Assembly: GCA_025964075.1 (NCBI GenBank) | Contig: JAOPZQ010000442.1 | Coordinates: 1-19,305 of the forward strand | Length of the DNA: 19,305 nucleotides | Origin: Solirubrobacterales bacterium | GTDB lineage: Bacteria; Actinomycetota; Thermoleophilia; Solirubrobacterales; Solirubrobacteraceae | Direction: 5' to 3' | Shown here: one piece after another, positions 1-6,575 of the stretch | How positions within the stretch are numbered: the stretch's first letter is position 1 | How the letters are laid out: each line of letters begins with the position of its first letter | Translations under genes and position numbers: made by a program | Notes under the pieces: generated by a model | Told to the model about the DNA's origin: nothing | Database searches by the model: none | What the model saw: the letters and a program-made list of their open reading frames with translations, nothing else

Positions 1-1935
1 CGGCGCGAACTCGCCCGCGGCCTCCCACGCCGCTCGCTCGGCCGCGAAGGCGGCGGCCTGCTGCGCCCGGAACGCGGCGATCCCCTCCGCCTCCCGCTCC
101 AGGAACGCGAGATGCTGGGCGAACGCGAACGTGCGCGGCTCGGTCTCCACCTCGAGGCGCCCGGCGGCCATCTCGGCGCGCAGCTCGAGCAGCTCCTCGG
201 CCGAGACCGGATACCAGCGAATGCGGTCGAAGAACCGCAGGAGCCACGGCTCGCCGCCGGCGAACGGGCCCTCGCGGCGCCAGATCGGCACCGTGCGACC
301 GACGAACTGATAGCCGCCCGGTCCCTCCATCCCGTAGATGCAGAGATAGGCGCCGCCGATGCCGACCGCGTTCTCCGGCGTGTAGGTCCGGGCCGGGTTG
401 TACTTCGTCGTCACGAGCCGGTGGCGCGGGTCGAGCGGCGTCGCGACCGGGGCGCCGAGGTAGACGTCGCCGAGGCCGAGGACGAGGTAGTCCGCGTCGA
501 ACACGACCCGGCGCACCTCCTCGACGTCGTCGAGGCCGTTGATGCGGCGGATGAACTCGATGTTCCACGGACACCACGGCGCGTCGGGGCGCACGCCCGA
601 CTGGTAGCGGGCGATCGCCTCCCGCGTCGACGGGTCGTCCCACGAGAGAGGCAGGCGCACGCTGCGGCTCGGGACGACGAGGTCCTCGGTCGCGGGCAGC
701 TCGGCCTCGAGCGCCCGCACCATCGCCAGCGCCCGCCGGACGGAGAGGACGTCGGGGTCGACGTGGATCTGGAGCGAGCGGATCCCCGGCGTGAGGTCGA
801 CGACGCCCGGCGCGCGCTCCCCGCCCAGCCGCTCGGCGAGTGCGTGGACGCGCATCCGCAGGCCGAGGTCGAGCACGGGCGGGCCGTACTCGATCAGGAG
901 GTTGTCGTCGCCGGCGCGGCGGTAGGTGACCGCCGGCGCCGTCGCGGTCGGCTCCTCGCGGGCGAGGACGCCGTCGTCGGCGTCGCCGACGCCGAGGAGC
1001 GCCGGCAGTGCGTGGCGCAGCGGCACGGCCTCGCGTTCGGTGACGGCCACGAAGCGCACGGTATCGCCCGGCCGCAGCTGCCCGAGCTTCCATCGCTCCC
1101 CGGTCGCCACCGTGGCCGGGCACACGAACCCACCGAGGCTCGGGCCGTCGGGGCCGAGGACGATCGGCACGTCGCCCGTGTAGTCGACCGAGCCGATGCT
1201 GTACGGAGTGTCGTGGATGTTCGACGGATGGAGCCCCGCCTCGCCGCCGTCCGGCCGCGCCCACTGCGGCTGCGGCCCGATGAGGCGGATGCCCGTGCGC
1301 GCCGAGTTGAAGTGGACTTCCCAGTCGGTCGCGTAGAACGCGGCGATGTCCTCCCGCGTGAAGAACTCCGGCGCCGCGTGGGGGCCCTCCATCGCGGCGA
1401 CCTTCCACGCGTGCTCCAGCGCGGGCCGCTGGTCCGGCGGCACCCGCCCCGCGACGGGTCCCGCCGGTTCCCCGACCGCGAGCACGTCCCCCTTCCGGAG
1501 CCCCCGGCCCTCGTGGCCGCCGAACCGGCCGAGCGTGAACGTCGCGGCGCTCCCCAGGTAGCCCGGAACGACGAGCCCGCCCGCCACGAGCACGTACGCG
1601 CGCAGGCCGCGGCCGTTCGCCTTGCCGACGGCGAGGACGCCGCCGGGCGGCACGACGACGGGCTCCCACATCGGCACCGCGTCCCCGTCCAGGGTCACGT
1701 GCGACTCGGCGCCGGTGACGCAGACGGTGGCCGCGCCGTCGAACCGGAGCTTGGGGCCGGTCAGCGTGCACTCGAGCCCCGCCGCCCCCTCGGCGTTACC
1801 CAGCGCGCGGTTGCCGAGGCGGAACGAGCGGTCGTCCATCGGCCCCGAGGGCGGGACGCCCACGTGCCAGAACCCGAGCCGCCCGGGCCAGTCCTGCACC
1901 GTCGTCAGCGTGCCGGCGCGCACGACCTCGATCAC
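1..1935 (-). CDS. Urea/guanidine carboxylase, carboxyltransferase part (KipA/KipI-like, AHS2-AHS1), partial
   Basis: The minus strand is open for 645 codons and runs off the window at position 1. The GTG start at 1935 overlaps the preceding stop (GTGA). Residues about 1-300 are an AHS2/KipA domain (TTVQDWPGRLGF, VPPSGPMDDRSF, LGPDGPSLGGFVCP). Residues about 330-570 are an AHS1/KipI domain (GDDNLLIEYGP, PGIRSLQIHVDP, KYNPARTYTPENAVG, GGYQFVGRT). A Gln/Glu/Ala-rich helix near residues 605-640 resembles the linker that precedes the biotinyl domain in urea carboxylases. In this family the region transfers carboxylate from carboxybiotin to urea or guanidine, in the cytoplasm. Full-length enzymes begin with a biotin carboxylase domain. 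Here it is absent, so that subunit must be encoded separately, possibly downstream beyond the window edge. The biotin attachment site is also off-window. The family call is firm; urea versus guanidine cannot be told from this part. Confidence 0.88.
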   Translation of the reverse strand, partial: MIEVVRAGTLTTVQDWPGRLGFWHVGVPPSGPMDDRSFRLGNRALGNAEGAAGLECTLTGPKLRFDGAATVCVTGAESHVTLDGDAVPMWEPVVVPPGGVLAVGKANGRGLRAYVLVAGGLVVPGYLGSAATFTLGRFGGHEGRGLRKGDVLAVGEPAGPVAGRVPPDQRPALEHAWKVAAMEGPHAAPEFFTREDIAAFYATDWEVHFNSARTGIRLIGPQPQWARPDGGEAGLHPSNIHDTPYSIGSVDYTGDVPIVLGPDGPSLGGFVCPATVATGERWKLGQLRPGDTVRFVAVTEREAVPLRHALPALLGVGDADDGVLAREEPTATAPAVTYRRAGDDNLLIEYGPPVLDLGLRMRVHALAERLGGERAPGVVDLTPGIRSLQIHVDPDVLSVRRALAMVRALEAELPATEDLVVPSRSVRLPLSWDDPSTREAIARYQSGVRPDAPWCPWNIEFIRRINGLDDVEEVRRVVFDADYLVLGLGDVYLGAPVATPLDPRHRLVTTKYNPARTYTPENAVGIGGAYLCIYGMEGPGGYQFVGRTVPIWRREGPFAGGEPWLLRFFDRIRWYPVSAEELLELRAEMAAGRLEVETEPRTFAFAQHLAFLEREAEGIAAFRAQQAAAFAAERAAWEAAGEFAP

Positions 1936-2552
1936 GGCGCCGTCAGCGTGATCCGCACCGGCGTCGGGTCGAAGCCGTTGCACGGGTTGTTGACCTGGGG
2001 GCAGTTCGAGATCAGCACGAGCGTGTCGATCTCCGCCCGCACGGAGACGGTCAGGCCCGGGGCCGAGATCCCGTCCACGATCCCCAGCGTCCCGTCCGCC
2101 TCGACCGGCACGTTCATGAACCAGTTGATGTTGCTCACGAGGTCGCGCTTGCCGAGGCCCCAGCGCGCGCCCTCGGCGAGGAAGTTCTCGACGCAGGCGT
2201 GCTGATGCTTCGTGTGGTGGCCGTAGCGGAGCGTGTTCGACTCCTTGCTGCACGCTCCGCCGATCGTGTCGTGGCGCCCGCAGTCGTCGGCGACGATCGT
2301 CATCAGCGGCCTGCCCTCGCACGAGCGCAGGACGCTCCCCGTGGTCAGGAAGACGTTCCCCTGCGCGACGATCGTGTCCGGCGCGCTGTAGCGCTCGGCC
2401 GTGTCGTGGGCGGCATACAGCAGGCAGTCGACGGCCTGGTTGCCGCCGAGGTCGACGATCGAGAGCACGTGCCCGGCGGGCACCACGCCCGACCACGGCG
2501 CTCGGTCGGGCACGACGTCGTCGAGGATCAGCGCCTCGGAGACGGCGGTCAT
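1932..2552 (-). CDS. DUF1989 protein, urea-carboxylase-associated protein 1 / carboxyguanidine deiminase subunit-like
   Basis: This 206-residue protein starts at ATG 2552, inside an ATGA overlap with the stop of the upstream DUF1989 gene, and its own stop overlaps the GTG of the carboxylase gene. It is a full-length DUF1989 domain. The conserved metal-type motif DDCGRHDTIGGAC (residues 89-101), the SNINWFMNVPVE stretch (140-151) and the terminal NCPQVNNPCNG motif (183-193) are all intact. Members beside urea-carboxylase-like genes were long called urea-carboxylase-associated proteins. Established work on guanidine assimilation shows such pairs (CgdA/CgdB) deiminate carboxyguanidine to allophanate. 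The role here is inferred from the pairing and operon position. Which of the two subunits this is cannot be fixed by reading alone. Confidence 0.85.
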   Translation of the reverse strand: MTAVSEALILDDVVPDRAPWSGVVPAGHVLSIVDLGGNQAVDCLLYAAHDTAERYSAPDTIVAQGNVFLTTGSVLRSCEGRPLMTIVADDCGRHDTIGGACSKESNTLRYGHHTKHQHACVENFLAEGARWGLGKRDLVSNINWFMNVPVEADGTLGIVDGISAPGLTVSVRAEIDTLVLISNCPQVNNPCNGFDPTPVRITLTAP

Positions 2553-3304
2553 GCGATCCCCCGCGCGGCCGCGTAGCCCTCGGTGTTGAGGAACGCCCGC
2601 TCGAGCTCCGGCGTCGCCGACCACAGCTCGTCGCCGGGACGGGTCGGCGAGCCCCGCCACGCGTGCACCTCGAGAAGGGAGCCCGCGGGCTCGGAAAAAG
2701 GGGTCTGACCCCTTTTTCCGAGGGGGTGCGGTGCGTTGACGATCAGCGCGATCGCGGGCAGCTCCATCCGCAGCTCGACCTCGCCGCCCGCCCCGGCCGA
2801 GCCCAGGAACTCCAGCGTCCCGTCCGCCTCGACCCCCACGCCCTTGAAGAACGACACGCTCGGCGGGACGTCGCGCGGCTCGAGCCCGTGCTTGGCCGCC
2901 GCGAGTACGAACAGCGGCCGGGACGACGTGCCGCACAGCGCGTCGTGGTGGCAGGACGTGTCGCGCTGCACGGTGGCGAGCACGCGTCCCTGGTCGGAGA
3001 GCAGCGGATGCCCGGAGCCGAGGTAGGCCTGCCACGGGATCTTCACCGTGTCGGCGACGTTCAGGCGCTCCCACGGCTGGTCGGCGTTGTAGAGGAGGAC
3101 GTGCGCGCAGGCGTCTCCCTCGACGTCGCGAAGCCGGAGCGTCGTGCCGCGCGCCAGGACCATCGACGTGTAGCCGCCGCTGGCCACGGTCTCCGCCCAG
3201 GTGAGACCGTCCGGCGCCGGCAGGACCGGCATCGCCGCGGCCGTGGTGCCGGCCTGGGCCCGCGCGTGGTCGCGTGCCCCGTGAGTCGTGTTCGTAGCGC
3301 TCAT
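2549..3304 (-). CDS. DUF1989 protein, urea-carboxylase-associated protein 2 / carboxyguanidine deiminase subunit-like, with in-frame palindromic insertion
   Basis: This 251-residue protein starts at ATG 3304, overlapping the permease stop (ATGA), and ends in the ATGA overlap with the next DUF1989 gene. Family motifs are present: LYNADQPWERLN (71-82), DTSCHHDALCGTSS (115-128), VSFFKGVGVEADGTL (150-164) and HAWRGSPT (214-221). It is the usual partner of the other DUF1989 protein, probably forming a heteromeric carboxyguanidine deiminase. Residues 195-205 (LGKRGQTPFSE) are encoded exactly by a 33-bp perfect palindrome. They fall at a loop between the PHP motif and the HAW strand, so they look like a tolerated insertion and the frame is preserved. 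The first 25 residues are low in conservation, and a later start at Met25 is possible. Confidence 0.85.
   Translation of the reverse strand: MSATNTTHGARDHARAQAGTTAAAMPVLPAPDGLTWAETVASGGYTSMVLARGTTLRLRDVEGDACAHVLLYNADQPWERLNVADTVKIPWQAYLGSGHPLLSDQGRVLATVQRDTSCHHDALCGTSSRPLFVLAAAKHGLEPRDVPPSVSFFKGVGVEADGTLEFLGSAGAGGEVELRMELPAIALIVNAPHPLGKRGQTPFSEPAGSLLEVHAWRGSPTRPGDELWSATPELERAFLNTEGYAAARGIA
2690..2722. repeat. 33-bp perfect palindrome inside a DUF1989 gene (REP/palindromic-element-like)
   Basis: The arms CTCGGAAAAAGGGGTC (2690-2705) and GACCCCTTTTTCCGAG (2707-2722) are perfect 16-bp complements around one central T. The A/T runs are unlike the surrounding GC-rich coding DNA. The element covers exactly eleven codons of the minus-strand gene. 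GGGGTC-N-GACCCC cores with flanking A/T runs resemble dispersed palindromic repeats known in GC-rich genomes; membership of such a family here is inference. I saw no second copy in the window. Confidence 0.8.
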
Positions 3305-4830
3305 CCGGACGCCTCGGCCAGCGCGAGCTCGGCCGGCGCCATCGCGGGGGCGGTCCGCCGGCGCCGCACGAGGTAGGCGGCGAGACCCGCGACGGCCGTG
3401 GCGAGGACGAACAGCACCGCGAACCACTGCAGCCACCAGTCCTTGCCCGCCGGGTCGTAGACGCTCTGCCGCGGCCAGGCGATGTTGATCGTCATCAGCG
3501 CCCCGTAGACGACGGCGGCGATGTTGATCGGCACGCCGAGGCGACCGAGCGAGAAGCGCCCCGGCTCCGCAGGCCCCGGCCACGCACCCCGCAGACGCAG
3601 GTAGAGCAGCGGCCCGGTGACCATGAGGTAGGCGAGGTAGAGCATCACGATGCAGACGCTCGTGAGCGCCGTGAACACCGAGGCCTTGCCGATGTTCACG
3701 GCCATCAGCGCGACGGCGAGGACGCCGACGATGATCGCCGGCAGCACCGGCGTGCCCGTCCGCGGTGAGACCCGCGCGAGGAGCCGCGAGCCCGGCAGGA
3801 CCCCGTCGCGCGACATCGAGAAGATCATCCGCGTGCCGGCCGTCTGGATCGCCATCGTGCACACGGAGATCGCGATCGCCACGTCGGCGAGCAGCAGCTT
3901 GCCCACGGTGCTGCCGAGCTGGCTCGTGAGCACGTACGGGAGGCCGATCGTCCCGAGCTTTCCGTCGGTGAGGCTCGGCGCCGCCATGATCCCGGCGAGC
4001 AGCAGCAGCCCGCCGGCGAAGCCGGCGACGACCAGCGCCTTGAGGATCGCCCGCGGCGCCGTGCGCCGCGGCTCGTGCGTCTCCTCGCTCAGCTCGCCCG
4101 CGCTGTCGAATCCGACCATCACGTAGGCCGCCATCAGCGCCGAGACGACGAACGCGCCGAGGTAGGAGCCCGGCGCCGCGCCCGTCTGGTGGAGCACCGC
4201 GCCCGGGCCGCGCTCGGAGTGCGCGAAGAGCAGGATCAGGAGCAGCGCGATCCCGATCAGCTCGAGCGTCACGCCGATCGTGTTGATCCGCGACATCACC
4301 CGGACCCCGAGCACGTTGATCGTCGTCGTCGCGGCGATGAGGATCGCGCCGAGGAGGACCGCGTTCGTGGCGCCGTCGCTCGTGGCGAGCGACGGATCGC
4401 TCCCCACGAGCTGGAAGCCCGACCAGATCGTCGGCAGCACGACCTGCAGGGCGATCGCGGCCGCGGACACCGTGACGATCTGGGCGATCATCATCGTCCA
4501 GCCGGCGAAGAACCCGTAGGTCGGGTTCGTCAGCCGGCGCGCCCACTGGTAGATGCAGCCGGAGATCGGATACCGGGCGGCGAGCTCGGCGAAGCAGGCG
4601 GCGACGAGGAGCTGGCCGCAGAACACGATCGGCCAGGTCCAGAAGAACGCGGCGCCCCCGAAGGAGAAGCCGAAGAAGAAGAGCTGGAAGACCGTCGTGA
4701 GGATCGAGATGAACGAGAACCCCGCGGCGAACGAGGCGTAGCTCCCGAGCCGGCGCCGCAGCTGCTGCGCGTAGCCGAAGGAGGCGAGGTCCTGCGCGTC
4801 GCGCTGAAGGCCAGCTTCTTGAATGCTCAT
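3301..4830 (-). CDS. APC-superfamily amino acid/urea-type permease
   Basis: This is a 509-residue polytopic membrane protein with about twelve hydrophobic segments. It has the APC-family N-terminal region (LGSYASFAAGFSFISILT), a FWTWPIVFCGQLLVAACFAELAA-like second helix with SGCIYQWA after it, and the conserved FDSAGELSEETHEPRRTAPRAI loop. It belongs to the amino-acid-permease group often found with urea-carboxylase genes. It would import the nitrogen compound (urea, guanidine or an amino-compound) across the cytoplasmic membrane. The start at ATG 4830 (MSIQEAGLQRD) is chosen by protein similarity; ATG 4842 in the same frame is equally possible. Its stop overlaps the next gene by 4 nt, so it leads the operon. 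About 80 nt separate it from the GntR stop. Confidence 0.85.
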   Translation of the reverse strand: MSIQEAGLQRDAQDLASFGYAQQLRRRLGSYASFAAGFSFISILTTVFQLFFFGFSFGGAAFFWTWPIVFCGQLLVAACFAELAARYPISGCIYQWARRLTNPTYGFFAGWTMMIAQIVTVSAAAIALQVVLPTIWSGFQLVGSDPSLATSDGATNAVLLGAILIAATTTINVLGVRVMSRINTIGVTLELIGIALLLILLFAHSERGPGAVLHQTGAAPGSYLGAFVVSALMAAYVMVGFDSAGELSEETHEPRRTAPRAILKALVVAGFAGGLLLLAGIMAAPSLTDGKLGTIGLPYVLTSQLGSTVGKLLLADVAIAISVCTMAIQTAGTRMIFSMSRDGVLPGSRLLARVSPRTGTPVLPAIIVGVLAVALMAVNIGKASVFTALTSVCIVMLYLAYLMVTGPLLYLRLRGAWPGPAEPGRFSLGRLGVPINIAAVVYGALMTINIAWPRQSVYDPAGKDWWLQWFAVLFVLATAVAGLAAYLVRRRRTAPAMAPAELALAEASG

Positions 4831-4882
4831 ACCTATGACCATGCACGGCCGGGGCCGTCGTGTCATCGGTACGCGTGTCCAA

Positions 4883-4901
4883 ACCGGGTTGTGCACCCGG
4901 T
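4883..4901. promoter_or_regulatory. 19-bp inverted repeat between GntR gene and permease; candidate operator or hairpin
   Basis: ACCGGGT (4883-4889) and ACCCGGT (4895-4901) are perfect 7-bp arms around TGTGC. The repeat lies about 50 nt upstream of the permease start and just after the GntR stop. It could be the GntR operator for the catabolic genes or a weak hairpin at the end of the regulator transcript. No T-run follows on either strand, which favours an operator slightly. Confidence 0.4.
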
Positions 4902-4912
4902 CGAGACCGACG

Positions 4913-5662
4913 CTACAAGTTGCGCCTGAGCAGGGAGAGCCTCACGGTCGAGTCGTCGACGCTGACCCGCGAGAGCGCGATCCGCTCGTGCTCGCGGGAG
5001 AAGTGGGTCTCCAGCAGCTCGATGTAGGGCTCGCCCGGCTCGATGTCCAGCCCCGCGGGGTCGCTCGCCGTGGCCACCCGCGGGATGAACTCCGAGGTCG
5101 CGTAGTCCACGGCCGCGACGCCGTTCCCCGCCAGGAAGGCGAACGTCGACTCGGCCTCGCGCACGGCGTCGGGCTCGACGGCGAGCCGCGCGATCGGCAC
5201 GACGTCGATCACGGTGATCACCGGGTCGCCCCCGGCCCGCAGCAGCCGCTCGACCACGAGCGCCGGCGCACCGGACTCGGCCTCGAGCACCTCGGCGTCC
5301 GCCGCCGACAGCGGCTCGACGCGATGACGCTGGGGATCGACGGACGGCACGTGCCCGCACTGCTCGATCAGCTCGGTGAACGGCACGAGCCGGTTGAGCC
5401 GCATCGACGTGCGCAGCACGTGGCGGTTGACGAACGTGCCGTGGCGCCGGCGGCGCGAGATCAGGCCGTCGGCGGCGAGGCTCTGGAGCGCGGCCCGCAG
5501 CGTCGTGCGGCTGACGCCGAGCCGCTCGGCGAGCTCCGCCTCCGGGGGGAGCCGGCCGGCGGGGAACGTGCCGCCGCGGATCGCCTCGAGCAGCGCGTCG
5601 CGCGCGCGCTCGGTCAGGGGCCGGGTCTCGAGACGGTCGAGGTGCGGGTCGGCGGCGGCGAT
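4913..5662 (-). CDS. GntR-family transcriptional regulator (HutC/UTRA-type), start codon uncertain
   Basis: A winged-helix GntR domain spans roughly residues 15-85 of the chosen model (LTERARDALLEAIRGG, PPEAELAERLGVSRTTLR, LISRRRRHGTFVNR). It is followed by a C-terminal ligand domain of UTRA appearance (ALVVERLLRAGGDPVITVID, EPGEPYIELLETHFSREHE). It probably senses the substrate or an intermediate of the downstream permease/DUF1989/carboxylase operon, which lies in the same direction about 80 nt further on. No ATG, GTG or TTG is in frame before the DNA-binding domain; the first is GTG 5419, after it. I place the start at ATC 5662 because it gives [M]AAADPHLDRLETRPL and lies 6 nt after a TACGAT box. 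CTG 5617 is an alternative. ATG 5670 is one base out of frame and reaches a stop after 18 codons, so an indel is also possible. Confidence 0.82.
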   Translation of the reverse strand: MAAADPHLDRLETRPLTERARDALLEAIRGGTFPAGRLPPEAELAERLGVSRTTLRAALQSLAADGLISRRRRHGTFVNRHVLRTSMRLNRLVPFTELIEQCGHVPSVDPQRHRVEPLSAADAEVLEAESGAPALVVERLLRAGGDPVITVIDVVPIARLAVEPDAVREAESTFAFLAGNGVAAVDYATSEFIPRVATASDPAGLDIEPGEPYIELLETHFSREHERIALSRVSVDDSTVRLSLLRRNL

Positions 5663-5668
5663 CGGTTC

Positions 5669-5674
5669 ATCGTA
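5669..5674 (-). promoter_or_regulatory. Candidate -10 box (TACGAT) of the GntR gene
   Basis: On the minus strand TACGAT is followed by 6 nt and then the in-frame ATC at 5662. This matches the leaderless spacing seen at three other genes in the window. No convincing -35 element was found. This is a weak, spacing-based call. Confidence 0.3.
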
Positions 5675-5709
5675 GTCCCGACGGTCGCCTCCCTCACCGT
5701 TCGCCCGCG

Positions 5710-5736
5710 CTAGCCCCCAGCGTCCCTGGGGGGTAG
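5710..5736. promoter_or_regulatory. Imperfect 27-bp inverted repeat, candidate GntR operator
   Basis: CTAGCCCCCAG (5710-5720) and CTGGGGGGTAG (5726-5736) pair at 10 of 11 positions around CGTCC. It lies in the divergent gap between the GntR gene (minus) and the small 49-codon gene (plus), about 40 nt upstream of the presumed GntR promoter. Position and symmetry fit an operator; which protein binds is unknown. Confidence 0.45.
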
Positions 5737-5815
5737 CCGCGGCGAAGACTAGGGGCTGACACCCTTGGCCGACTCCCCCGGACCGATGACACTGAGCGGA
5801 GAAAGGAGAGCCATC

Positions 5816-5965
5816 ATGGTCACCCCGAGAGTCACCGAGCTACCGCCGACCGAACGCCACCGCAACCGGTACGAGTGGGCGACGTCCTCACAGCGCCAGC
5901 TCGTCATCGCGTCGCTGCTGGCGACGAAGAGCGAGAGCGGCAAGCCGGGCAAGCCGCAGGGCTGA
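5816..5965 (+). CDS. Small hypothetical protein, 49 residues
   Basis: The ORF starts at ATG 5816 after a strong Shine-Dalgarno run (GGAGAAAGGAGAG, ending 6 nt before the ATG) and ends at TGA 5965. It stands alone between the divergent GntR gene and the convergent AlgH/YqgE gene. The peptide is basic at both ends, with a central stretch YEWATSSQRQLVIASLLATK that could form an amphipathic helix and a Gly/Lys/Pro tail. It has no cysteine and no signal peptide. I do not recognise a family. An upstream in-frame ATG at 5765 exists but has no comparable ribosome binding site. A regulatory peptide, a small helical partner protein or a peptide precursor are all possible; none is supported by homology that I can see. 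Confidence 0.6.
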   Translation: MVTPRVTELPPTERHRNRYEWATSSQRQLVIASLLATKSESGKPGKPQG

Positions 5966-6002
5966 CGCGTCGATCTGCCCCCGCGCCGCGGTCAGAGTCG
6001 CG

Positions 6003-6015
6003 GGCCGGTACGGCC
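6003..6015. terminator. Weak hairpin between convergent genes
   Basis: GGCCG-GTA-CGGCC is a perfect 5-bp stem in the 55-nt gap between the small ORF stop (5965) and the AlgH/YqgE stop (6021). It could serve both strands, but the stem is short and no T-run follows, so the call is tentative. Confidence 0.25.
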
Positions 6016-6020
6016 GAGAC

Positions 6021-6575
6021 CTAGCGCGTCTGCGCCAGCAGCTCCTCGTGCAGCGCGTCGGGCTCCGTGCAGAACAGCGCGTCCGCGGTCGTCGGCGCCA
6101 CGCGCCAGATGCCGCGGCTGACCTCCTCGTCGAGCTGGCCCGGGGCCCAGCAGCTCAGCCCCAGGAAGAGGCGCGTGCGGACGAGCAGCGGCCGCAGCGT
6201 CGCCGGGTCCTCGAGCGTGGCGAGCACGATCCCGATGCGATCGCCGAGCCACGGCCGGGGCCGTGCGAGCTCGGTCGGCACCCCGTCGCGCACGGCGAGC
6301 GACTCGACGCCGCCGCGCTCGGAGAACTCGGCCAGCAGCAGGTGCTCCCCGATGACCGGGCCGCCGTAGAAGCAGTCCTCGTCGGGGTCGATCAGCAGCT
6401 CGTCGGCGTCCTCGAGCACCTCGGCCGCCGGCACGCCGGCCGGGCGGTTGATCACGAGGCCGAACGTCACACCGTCGTCGTCGCGCTCGAACAGCGCGAC
6501 GGCCGTGCGGTCGAAATGCTCGTCGCCGTCCATGGCGTAGGTGGAGACGAGCAGCGATCCGACCGGCGGGATCAT
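6021..6575 (-). CDS. UPF0301/DUF179 family protein (YqgE/AlgH)
   Basis: This 184-residue protein is the typical length for the family. Motifs are the N-terminal PPVGSLLVST (3-12), FGLVINRPAG (38-47), the FYGGPV core (69-74) and GLSCWAPGQLDEE (139-151), all hallmarks of YqgE/AlgH. The biochemical role of the family is not established; AlgH was named for an effect on alginate expression in Pseudomonas. The ATG at 6575 overlaps the stop of the upstream M32 carboxypeptidase by 4 nt (ATGA), so the two are translated from one transcript. No membrane segment or signal peptide is visible, so it is probably cytoplasmic. Confidence 0.9.
   Translation of the reverse strand: MIPPVGSLLVSTYAMDGDEHFDRTAVALFERDDDGVTFGLVINRPAGVPAAEVLEDADELLIDPDEDCFYGGPVIGEHLLLAEFSERGGVESLAVRDGVPTELARPRPWLGDRIGIVLATLEDPATLRPLLVRTRLFLGLSCWAPGQLDEEVSRGIWRVAPTTADALFCTEPDALHEELLAQTR

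Noticed and set aside
112..2205. 697-codon open frame on the plus strand
   Set aside because: It is the antisense shadow of the carboxyltransferase and DUF1989 genes; its product is Arg/Asp/Val-rich with no domain, while the minus strand carries clear AHS2/AHS1 motifs.
4831..4912. Guanidine-type riboswitch upstream of the permease
   Set aside because: I looked for the conserved core in this gap and saw only a simple hairpin; the gap is also short for a riboswitch plus expression platform.
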